From Bacteroidaceae bacterium (lineage in GTDB: Bacteria; Bacteroidota; Bacteroidia; Bacteroidales; Bacteroidaceae): a stretch of 37,670 nt of DNA. The translations under genes and the position numbers were made by a program. Of the stretch, positions 1 through 7,066 are shown piece after piece. Location: NCBI GenBank assembly GCA_024398535.1, contig JAKSIY010000012.1:1-37670 (forward strand), read 5' to 3'. How positions within the stretch are numbered: the stretch's first letter is position 1; every line of letters starts with the position of its first letter. Below the pieces are notes generated by a model that ran no database searches, was not told the origin of the DNA, and saw only the letters and a list, made by a program, of their open reading frames with translations.

Positions 1-2473
1 CAACCTCTGCGTAGCCCAGGCTGTCCGTTATGACGTTAGGGTTCCAGTACAGCGTACGGCGGTAATCCTTTGGCTGCCCCTCAATTGGACCGTCCGGGTA
101 CTGGGGTGAGTAGAACTGGACAGGGTGGTTGAATCCTTTGAGCGTAGTTATTCTGGTTCCAGTATTCAATTCTGCAGCTGATGGGTATTGATATGATTCT
201 TTCAAACGGACATCTACCAGGTAGTATTTCTTCTGAGATTCATTACCACGCATATAGTTCTGGACCTCAATGTTGTTATGCCTATTGATTGCTTCAATGA
301 ACAATGGAACTTCATTGCTCACCTCACGAATTGTGACCGGATCATCATAGACTATCATGCTCTTGATATGTTCTGTGTTGATACTCCACGGAATCACGCC
401 TGGTTCGTAAGCGGAAGCTGACTGTGTATGAAGATACCAGAATACCGGGAATCCGTCAATGAATGTTCCGTCTGAATATGCTATCTTTTCTGTGTTTCTG
501 TTTGAGTCAAATTCCTTTCCTATTGAGTCAGGAATGGCACTCATCACGAACATTGTATAGCCTTTGTCAAGAAGGTATCCAATCAGGTCTGTTGTGTTCT
601 CTCCTAGGTCAAGAGTCATTTCAACGTCATCCTGCACGTTGAATGCCTTGAAGGTAAAATAATCCAGGTATTTAACTTTTTCACTTATGTCAACATCCGG
701 AAGCATGTAGTTTTGCAGCATCTGCCCCACTGCAGTATCTGGTCTGGAATCCAGCACTTCTAATTGCATGTAGGCTTTTTTGTGACTGTTAGCCAACATT
801 TTCTCAATCCCATCAAATGAACGCGTTTTGGGCAGCATAGCTCTTTCAAGAATCATCTTTGCTTTTGGTACGGCTTTTTTTCTGTTGTCTTCAGTCAGAC
901 GCATCGAAAGAGTTGCATTACCATAGAAGTCCTTGGTATTGAAACCAAAGTAGCCAATGTCTTCTGTCTTGTATTTACCAAGTTCAACAGTAATCTCCTC
1001 TTCAGGACTTATTGCAATCATTACGTTGATGTCCTTCAGTGGAGTTCCGTTATTCTTTCTGATCCATCCGTTAACCGCCAGGCTGTCCTCCATCCTGTAT
1101 TTCTCTGCAAAACTCTTGTCAGAGGAAGAAAACTCCCAGTCATAACGTTTCCATCCCTGGACAAGCATCAGCAGGTCTGCTGCTCTTCTGTGAACAGAAT
1201 CATTACTCTCAAAATAGTATTCTGGATTCCGTATAAATCCTTTCAGATCAGAAGACAGTAGCAGGTTGGTCAAAAGGTTGTCAGAATATAGTGTACCATA
1301 ATCCTGTGCGTCACGGACCGAAAGAGCAAACCTGTCCTGTAAAGGTTCGCCCTTGTATGACAGATTAAGCTTGAGTGAGATGGAGTCCAGCGGATTGAAC
1401 ACTTGCCTGTTTGCTGCCAGCCTGAATTTTGGGGGCTCAAATTCCATGTTTGTATGGAAAAGACTCCGGTATGCAAGAATCTTACCGGATCTTGTGAACA
1501 GGCACAGTTGGCATACTCCAATAGGCCAGTCCTCTGCAGAGACAGAAACCTGCTTTTTAAGAGCCCTGATAGGAACGATGCTGAATGAAACAAGTTCACC
1601 CCTACATGAGACAGCCATGCCGATTGTGTCCTCACGGCAGTCTGCAGTCCTGTAAATAGCAATGTTTACGGAATCATTATCCGTACAGTCCGTAATTATT
1701 GAATAACCCGATGATTCCGTTTTTGGTAATGATATTTTGGTACGTTTTCCATCGTACTCAAACTGTGCTTGAATATGAGAAAATGCTGGAGTGATGACAA
1801 AACTTCCCATGCCGTCATGTTCTGTGCTGGCAGTGATTTTTCTCCCATTTGCATCGGCCTCTTTCTCTATTTCCAATATTCCGTCCAGCGGAGCTCCATT
1901 AGCGTCAGTAACCTTGAAGGCAACGTTACATTGCTGTTTGAATATCAGCGAACCTCCTTCTGGGAAAAACTCAATGTTTACTGTATTTTTCTTGGCCTCC
2001 TTTGGCCTGTAGCTACCTAACCAACTTTTGGAGTTTTCAAGTACCGATGCAAAACGATATGCACCTTCTGGAGCGTCCTCATATACAGGAAACACTCTTG
2101 AGAAGCAGAGATCGTCATGGAAATTCAGCATGTTCCGGGTGTATGCTCTAACCTCATAGTAACCGCTTGGATATGGTTTTGAAGAAATCAGGCTACGTGC
2201 CTGCTCTGTCATGGAATCCACAAGCTTGATACATCCGTCACACTGTCCGGCAATCAGTTTTAGCTTCTGCCTTTGAAGCAGGACTCCATTCGGAGAGAGA
2301 AGTTCAACATAGAGAACTGAACTCTGTGAACGTTCCAGATGAGACGCTTTCACTGCAAAAGCCTTGAACCAGATGGTCTCACCCTGGAAGTATGCAGTGT
2401 TGTCAAACTGCAGATATACCTTCTCTTGGGGAAATATCTGATTGAATTGATGCACATTCCCACCAAAGCGCAT
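1..2473 (-). CDS. Large secreted MG2/TonB-plug-like surface protein, paralogue of the 3864-6515 gene (3' end beyond window; broken signal peptide)
   Basis: The minus-strand frame is open without a stop from 2545 down to base 1, and I read every codon. The protein is a full-length paralogue of the neighbour at 3864-6515. It shares the N-terminal block QFNQIFPQEKVYLQFDNTAY, typical of a macroglobulin MG2 domain, and at the left edge the C-terminal block LGYAEVEFYN; about 35 residues should remain outside the window. The family is an uncharacterised Bacteroidota envelope protein with Ig-like/MG2, carboxypeptidase-regulatory-like and plug-like parts and no barrel. The first in-frame ATG is at 2473, already past the signal peptide. 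In-frame codons 2474-2545 encode the end of a signal peptide (FSLLLC, then TSVLPVHS), but no normal start precedes them. A GTG at 2571, 9 nt after the upstream stop, lies in another frame. The start given here is therefore provisional. Role inferred: surface protein made with its two upstream neighbours. Confidence 0.8.
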   Translation of the reverse strand, partial: MRFGGNVHQFNQIFPQEKVYLQFDNTAYFQGETIWFKAFAVKASHLERSQSSVLYVELLSPNGVLLQRQKLKLIAGQCDGCIKLVDSMTEQARSLISSKPYPSGYYEVRAYTRNMLNFHDDLCFSRVFPVYEDAPEGAYRFASVLENSKSWLGSYRPKEAKKNTVNIEFFPEGGSLIFKQQCNVAFKVTDANGAPLDGILEIEKEADANGRKITASTEHDGMGSFVITPAFSHIQAQFEYDGKRTKISLPKTESSGYSIITDCTDNDSVNIAIYRTADCREDTIGMAVSCRGELVSFSIVPIRALKKQVSVSAEDWPIGVCQLCLFTRSGKILAYRSLFHTNMEFEPPKFRLAANRQVFNPLDSISLKLNLSYKGEPLQDRFALSVRDAQDYGTLYSDNLLTNLLLSSDLKGFIRNPEYYFESNDSVHRRAADLLMLVQGWKRYDWEFSSSDKSFAEKYRMEDSLAVNGWIRKNNGTPLKDINVMIAISPEEEITVELGKYKTEDIGYFGFNTKDFYGNATLSMRLTEDNRKKAVPKAKMILERAMLPKTRSFDGIEKMLANSHKKAYMQLEVLDSRPDTAVGQMLQNYMLPDVDISEKVKYLDYFTFKAFNVQDDVEMTLDLGENTTDLIGYLLDKGYTMFVMSAIPDSIGKEFDSNRNTEKIAYSDGTFIDGFPVFWYLHTQSASAYEPGVIPWSINTEHIKSMIVYDDPVTIREVSNEVPLFIEAINRHNNIEVQNYMRGNESQKKYYLVDVRLKESYQYPSAAELNTGTRITTLKGFNHPVQFYSPQYPDGPIEGQPKDYRRTLYWNPNVITDSLGYAEV

Positions 2474-2528
2474 TATGTCTCTGTATATATCAACAGAATG
2501 CACAGGCAAGACTGACGTGCAAAGGAGC

Positions 2529-2535
2529 AGAGAGA
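2529..2535. repeat. Short AG/CT tract at the apparent frameshift in the signal peptide of the 1-2473 gene
   Basis: The plus strand reads AGAGAGA (CTCTCT on the coding strand). Removing one CT unit joins the GTG at 2569-2571 in frame to the rest of the gene. The result is a normal signal peptide: charged start NIKQLYVK, hydrophobic core VFLSLLLC, then TSVLPVHS. The tract is too short to be called a classical phase-variable repeat. Confidence 0.55.
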
Positions 2536-2580
2536 AAGGAATACTTTAACGTATAATTGTTTTATATTCACAGTTGGAGA

Positions 2581-3780
2581 TTAGTATGTAATGTTGTTCC
2601 AGTTACCTTCACTCGTGTATTGGGTGTAAGTCTTATAGTCTCCGTACGCCTGCATGGACTGGTAGCCTTTACCATATCCACTGCCAACTGGGGTGTTTGG
2701 GTTGCTTGATATGCACAGCTTATCAATTGCGGCTCCCGGTTCACATCCGCCAATGTAGAGCAGATGTTGGCCACCATTTTTCAGGGACATGGTCATGAGC
2801 CGGATCCAGGCACTATTTCCTTCTGTGTTCAGGTCATCTATCTTTTGGAATTCGGCATTGTCATATTTAATCCAGAATGAGTCTGATGAAGTATCCTTAC
2901 AGTTGACAAGAGCATACAGATAATAGGTCCCGGCAGGGGCATAAAAATCCATCTTGCCAAGATCCTCTGTTCTGGAGTATGGGACTTCTGGATTATGTAC
3001 ATCAGAGACAACCAGTTTTCCGCCAGATGCGCCCTTGCTTCTTTTTGTAGAGAATCCCGCACCGTATTGCTTTTTCCTCAGCAGAGACTCTCCTTCTATC
3101 CAGTAATTGAATCCGTCACGGGCATAGTTGTTGCCATTCTGTTCCCAGACAGGGATTCCTTTTGCCGTGAGCATCTGCTCGGCAAGCCTCTTGCCGATAA
3201 AACGGTATTCTGATGCAGAATAATATTCGGACTGGCGATCCCTGGCCAAAAGACTACCGGTTACAAGTGGCATTTCGGTTCTGTTTATGGACAGTTCACT
3301 GACAATGAAATTGTATGCGTTTTCTGCAAACTTGTTCCAGGAACTGTCATCGATGCCTGACGGGTCTGACAAGACACCTTCTATCGTTGAGGTTTTCTGG
3401 ATGTCGCTGCAGACAGACAGCAGTTTTCCAAAGTCATCTCCTTCTGTTGGCGTGTACATGACAATACCAATCTGGGCATCGTCCGGATAATAATCAAGAA
3501 TTGTGCGCGCAAAGTAGTTTGCAGTACTGATACGGTTTCCACTATCTACTTCTGGGGCAACTGCTCTGCTCCAGGCTTCGCCTTCCAGATAATCCTCTAC
3601 AGAAATAGTGTTCAGTCTTGGCCCAAAGCCGACCAGATCTGATGCATCAGCATTCGCAATTCCCATGTGATCCGGCTGACTGATGCAGACATAAACATGC
3701 ATTGAAGAATATGCAGAAACACGCAGTGAAATACACGCAAGCAAGATTGTTTTAACTATGTTCCTTATATAGCGCTTCAT
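2581..3780 (-). CDS. Secreted SGNH/SASA-like protein with degenerate active site and C-terminal carbohydrate-binding-like domain
   Basis: This 399-residue protein has a signal peptide at about 1-23 (MKRYIRNIVKTILLACIS). Residues about 27-220 follow the layout of Bacteroidota sialate O-acetylesterase-like (SASA) proteins: MHVYVCISQPDHMG stands where those read FGQSNMEG, AWSRAVAPEV and ANYFARTIL follow, and RFIGKRLAEQML closes the domain. The nucleophile block GQSNM has become SQPDHM, the glycine-rich oxyanion block has become MYTPTEGDDF, and the expected catalytic Asp/His region near the end reads SEYYSASEYR. It therefore looks like a pseudoenzyme. Residues about 245-365 resemble a small beta-sandwich module (DSFWIKYDN, GGQHLLYIGG, AAIDKLCIS) common on secreted Bacteroidota esterases and lyases. 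It lies between two MG2-like paralogues, 83 nt after one stop. Role inferred: glycan or protein binding rather than hydrolysis. Confidence 0.75.
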   Translation of the reverse strand: MKRYIRNIVKTILLACISLRVSAYSSMHVYVCISQPDHMGIANADASDLVGFGPRLNTISVEDYLEGEAWSRAVAPEVDSGNRISTANYFARTILDYYPDDAQIGIVMYTPTEGDDFGKLLSVCSDIQKTSTIEGVLSDPSGIDDSSWNKFAENAYNFIVSELSINRTEMPLVTGSLLARDRQSEYYSASEYRFIGKRLAEQMLTAKGIPVWEQNGNNYARDGFNYWIEGESLLRKKQYGAGFSTKRSKGASGGKLVVSDVHNPEVPYSRTEDLGKMDFYAPAGTYYLYALVNCKDTSSDSFWIKYDNAEFQKIDDLNTEGNSAWIRLMTMSLKNGGQHLLYIGGCEPGAAIDKLCISSNPNTPVGSGYGKGYQSMQAYGDYKTYTQYTSEGNWNNITY

Positions 3781-3822
3781 TAGATTAAAATATTATGGTA
3801 TTTATATTTTAGTTACGTATTA

Positions 3823-3866
3823 TGACGCAGAAACAAAAAATCGGGCATTTTGTTGTTTCTGCGTCA
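3823..3866 (-). terminator. Strong hairpin overlapping the stop codon of the 3864-6515 gene
   Basis: Perfect 14-bp arms at 3823-3836 and 3853-3866 (TGACGCAGAAACAA and its complement) enclose a 16-nt loop. The minus-strand stop TGA is the first three bases of the stem. There is no clean U-run after the stem (TAATACG follows), so it may act as an attenuator or mRNA 3'-end stabiliser rather than a full terminator. It would lower expression of the two downstream genes relative to the first. Confidence 0.6.
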
Positions 3867-6515
3867 GAAGTCCTGGTCCAGCACGTATGGCGTGCCGCTG
3901 GCGGTGATGCCTGCTCCGCTCACGTTGAAGTGGGTGGAGTAGGAGTTGTTGTAGAACTCCACCTCTGCGTAGCCCAGGCTGTCCGTTATCACGTTAGGGT
4001 TCCAGTACAGCGTGCGGCGGTAATCAACGTCACCGGGGATTGGACCGTCAGGATATGTGGGGGCATAGAATGATGCTGTCTCAGTGAAACCATTGTAATT
4101 GGTCACTCTCTTTCCAATGTTCCTGATTTCTTTCTTTGTCTTCAATTCATGATCTTCCTTGACCAGGACGTCAATCAGATAGTATTTTTTGTAGTCAGTC
4201 TCTTTCTTGATTATGTAATCTATGTCAGCATGCTTCCTTGCCAACTCTTCCAGAAGGGGTATGAACTGACTCATATATTTTCTTGTCATGGGCTTATCAT
4301 AGACCAGGATACTCTTTACGTCTATCATGTCAATATTCAACCCCAGGTCAAAAGGAGGATTGTACACTGCCTTACTCTTGTTGTGGATATATAGGAGGAC
4401 ACCACGTCCATTCATAGTGAGATTGTCAAATGAATCGTAATAATTACCATTGCCCGATAATGATGCAAACGTTGCCACATAAGCCATATCGATGTTAAGA
4501 CCCTTCTCAAGGAGATATCCATAAATATCGGTAGTGTATTCACCCTTGTCAAGTTCCAGCTCAGTATCCTTCATGGCGTCAAAGGCCTTGAATGTATCAT
4601 AGTCAATGAACTGTCTCTTGGCAGTTATGTCAACATCGTCAAGTACGACTCCGTCTGAACCAATTATTGTAGGATAATCTTCTTCATCAATGTCTTCATG
4701 TACAATTACTTTTGATTGCCTGTTTTCTCCAAGAAAGAATTCTTGTGGCACCATTTGTCTGGCTTCTGGAATGCCGGAACGTTCCATGCTGATTCTTGCA
4801 TTCTTTTCCTTTGGACTTCCACTTTTCTTTGTTGTAGAGAGCTTTACCGTAAAATCACCCTTACCCCAGAAATCACTTATGTCAAAGCCAAAGTAACCAG
4901 ACGGAGTGGTGACATACTCAAACAACTCCAGCTGTTCCTTGTTTTCCTGAGGAGTCAGTGATGCCAATACCTTGATGCCCTCTATAGGTTTTCTGGAACT
5001 CATGGCGTTCACCCAGCCATTCAGACTCAGTTTTTCTTCAAGTCTGTGTCTTTCTGCAAATTCTGCATTGCCAGTCATGATGCTCCAATCATAACGTTCC
5101 CATCCATGGATCATCAGCAGCAGGTCCAGCGCTTCTTTGTGAACGGCATCGTCGGACTCAAAATAGAAGTCTGGCTTCCTGATATACCCCTTCAGGTCAG
5201 AAGAGAGCAGAAGGTCGGTAAGCAGATTGTCACTGTAACCGTTTCCGTAGTCCGCGCCATCTCTTATTGACAGGCAGAAACGGTCTCTGAATGCATTGCC
5301 GTACTGGTCTTTCAGATTCAGCGATATTTTCTGAAGGGCAAATGGATTCTTGTTCATGGTCACTTTTTCTGCAACAAGTGACGGGGTTCTATGTCCAATC
5401 TGACCGTGGAAGATGCTTCTGGCAGCCAGGACATGCCCATCATTGTTGAACAAAACAATCCTGCATACTCCAACTGGCCATTCGCTGGCATCCATTGAGG
5501 TGATACCCTGCTGGGCGGGGATGGTACAGAAATGCACAAGCTCCCCCCTGCAGGTTACGGACAGCCCAAGAGAGTCTGCCGTTACCTGGTCTGAAGAACA
5601 ATTCAAAGAAAGGTCAATCCTGTCTGACGCAATGCCGTTAACAGACAGATTCCATCCGCTCCGCTCGGCCTGTGGCAATGCTACAGGAGTCCTGCCACGC
5701 TCACTTTCAAAAACCAGATTCCTGTTGTCATTGCCGGAAAGGACAAGTCTTCCCATACCATCATGTACGGTTTCTGCCAGTACCTCAGAACTGTTGCGGT
5801 CAATGATTTTGCCATCAACGCCAATGCCATACTGGTCAACGGCTTCAAAAGCAAATACTGATTCAAGTCCCTTTACATAATGTCCGCTTTCTGGATATAA
5901 TGTGACAGTGACCTTATCCTTCCTGCCTGGAGCGATGCTGCCTTCACGCAAATTTCCCCAGTTTCTGTCCAGGTCTCCGAACAGCAGTGATTCGTCATAT
6001 TGGCCCTCTTTTTCCGGTTGGGCATAAACGGGGAAGACTCTTGAGAACATGATGCTTTGGTCAAAATTGAGCATGTACTGAGTGTAGGCCCTGACCTCAT
6101 AGAATCCGCTTGGATAGTTTACCATGCCGCGTTTCTCTCTGGATTGACGAGTGCCGCCGTCAACCAGGTCAAAACTTCCATCACATTGTCCAGCAACAAT
6201 CTTAAGTTTCTGCTGTTGCAAAACTTCACCTGACGGTGACAGCAGTTCAACGTACAACACGCCACTAGGGGCTCTCTGAAGCGTTGTTGCAGTCACCACA
6301 AATGCCTTGAACCAGATGGTCTCACCCTGAAAGTAAGCTGTGTTGTCAAACTGTAGATAGACCTTCTCCTGTGGAAAAATCTGGTTGAACTGATGTATGT
6401 TTCCTGCATAGCGCATCAGGGTGCTATTGTCCAGTTCTTGTGCAGGACAGTTAGCTACCCGCAGCATCTGTGATACCAGGAAAATCCAGAACGATATGTG
6501 ACCTATGTGTTTCAT
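3864..6515 (-). CDS. Large secreted MG2/TonB-plug-like surface protein (intact copy)
   Basis: About 883 residues from the ATG at 6515 (MKHIGHISFWIFLVSQM...), preferred because the upstream in-frame ATG at 6536 lies upstream of the -7 promoter box at 6525-6532. The signal peptide runs to about residue 28. The N-terminal part contains the MG2-type strand KVYLQFDNTAYFQGETIWFK. A carboxypeptidase-regulatory-like beta domain follows (LSLNGWVNAMSSRKPIEGIK ... GYFGFDISDF). Near the C-terminus is a TonB plug-like segment (GVLLYIHNKSK ... IDMIDVKSILVYD), ending in the family tail RRTLYWNPNVITDSLGYAEV. No beta-barrel follows, so it is not a TonB receptor. This is an uncharacterised Bacteroidota family; an outer-surface or periplasmic structural role is inferred. 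It heads the group that continues into the pseudo-esterase and the paralogue at 1-2473. Confidence 0.85.
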   Translation of the reverse strand: MKHIGHISFWIFLVSQMLRVANCPAQELDNSTLMRYAGNIHQFNQIFPQEKVYLQFDNTAYFQGETIWFKAFVVTATTLQRAPSGVLYVELLSPSGEVLQQQKLKIVAGQCDGSFDLVDGGTRQSREKRGMVNYPSGFYEVRAYTQYMLNFDQSIMFSRVFPVYAQPEKEGQYDESLLFGDLDRNWGNLREGSIAPGRKDKVTVTLYPESGHYVKGLESVFAFEAVDQYGIGVDGKIIDRNSSEVLAETVHDGMGRLVLSGNDNRNLVFESERGRTPVALPQAERSGWNLSVNGIASDRIDLSLNCSSDQVTADSLGLSVTCRGELVHFCTIPAQQGITSMDASEWPVGVCRIVLFNNDGHVLAARSIFHGQIGHRTPSLVAEKVTMNKNPFALQKISLNLKDQYGNAFRDRFCLSIRDGADYGNGYSDNLLTDLLLSSDLKGYIRKPDFYFESDDAVHKEALDLLLMIHGWERYDWSIMTGNAEFAERHRLEEKLSLNGWVNAMSSRKPIEGIKVLASLTPQENKEQLELFEYVTTPSGYFGFDISDFWGKGDFTVKLSTTKKSGSPKEKNARISMERSGIPEARQMVPQEFFLGENRQSKVIVHEDIDEEDYPTIIGSDGVVLDDVDITAKRQFIDYDTFKAFDAMKDTELELDKGEYTTDIYGYLLEKGLNIDMAYVATFASLSGNGNYYDSFDNLTMNGRGVLLYIHNKSKAVYNPPFDLGLNIDMIDVKSILVYDKPMTRKYMSQFIPLLEELARKHADIDYIIKKETDYKKYYLIDVLVKEDHELKTKKEIRNIGKRVTNYNGFTETASFYAPTYPDGPIPGDVDYRRTLYWNPNVITDSLGYAEVEFYNNSYSTHFNVSGAGITASGTPYVLDQDF

Positions 6516-6524
6516 AATTGGTTG

Positions 6525-6532
6525 CAAATATA
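6525..6532 (-). promoter_or_regulatory. Bacteroidota -7 box (TATATTTG) for the 3864-6515 gene
   Basis: On the minus strand TATATTTG fits TAnnTTTG. A weak T-rich -33 region (TTTTC) lies about 20 nt upstream. The box ends 9 nt before the ATG at 6515, implying a very short leader and supporting that start. Confidence 0.55.
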
Positions 6533-6592
6533 ACATTTAATATCAATCAACTGAAAATAGTACTATTTTTTTTCGTCCTATATGCCGCAGGA

Positions 6593-7066
6593 TCAAAGAA
6601 TCAGGGTATAGCGGATGCCTGCGTTGCGGGCAAATTCGGCATCGGACGGCATGTCACCTATCATCAGGGAATGCCTCAGGTCAATGTCTGGAAAATCATG
6701 TAAAGCCTGCTGTGCCATTCCCGGCGATGGCTTGCGCATGGGGTCTGTATTGTCAACAGCCGTACATACGTAGATGCGGTCTATGCGGCCGCCAGCCTTC
6801 TCTATCTCTGAGACCATGCGTGAGTGAACGTCTTCAAGGTCCTGCTCTGTCATGAGTCCTTTGCCGACGCCGCGCTGGTTGGTCACAATCAGAATGTGTC
6901 TGTAGTGTTTGCTCCATTCTGCAAGTTCCTGAAGAATACCGTCACAGAACTGGAACTCTTTCCAGCATTTTACGTAGTCTGCCGGGCGTAAAACATTAAT
7001 GACACCGTCCCTGTCAAGAAACAGGGTGTCGGTGTCATCAATAATATCCTTAGGGATGAGTGTCAT
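6593..7066 (-). CDS. HAD-IIIA phosphatase, GmhB/HisB-N-like
   Basis: A 157-residue cytosolic HAD hydrolase. Motif I is FLDRDGVIN (nucleophile and acid/base Asp, residues about 17-25), motif II is IVTNQRGVGKG, the motif III lysine lies in RKPSPGM, and motif IV is IGDMPSDAEFA. This is the pattern of D-glycero-D-manno-heptose-1,7-bisphosphate phosphatase and of the phosphatase half of HisB. The loop that holds the structural zinc in E. coli GmhB (Cys/His cluster before RKP) is reduced here to VCTAVDNTDPMRKP, so metal binding there is unlikely and the substrate is open. The ATG overlaps the stop of the GH43 gene by 4 nt (ATGA), so the two are translationally coupled. No other heptose or histidine genes are nearby. 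Family assignment is secure; the exact substrate is not. Confidence 0.8.
   Translation of the reverse strand: MTLIPKDIIDDTDTLFLDRDGVINVLRPADYVKCWKEFQFCDGILQELAEWSKHYRHILIVTNQRGVGKGLMTEQDLEDVHSRMVSEIEKAGGRIDRIYVCTAVDNTDPMRKPSPGMAQQALHDFPDIDLRHSLMIGDMPSDAEFARNAGIRYTLIL

Noticed and set aside
2529-2535. Calling the CT tract a phase-variable repeat
   Set aside because: Only about three units; too short to assert hypermutability without population data.
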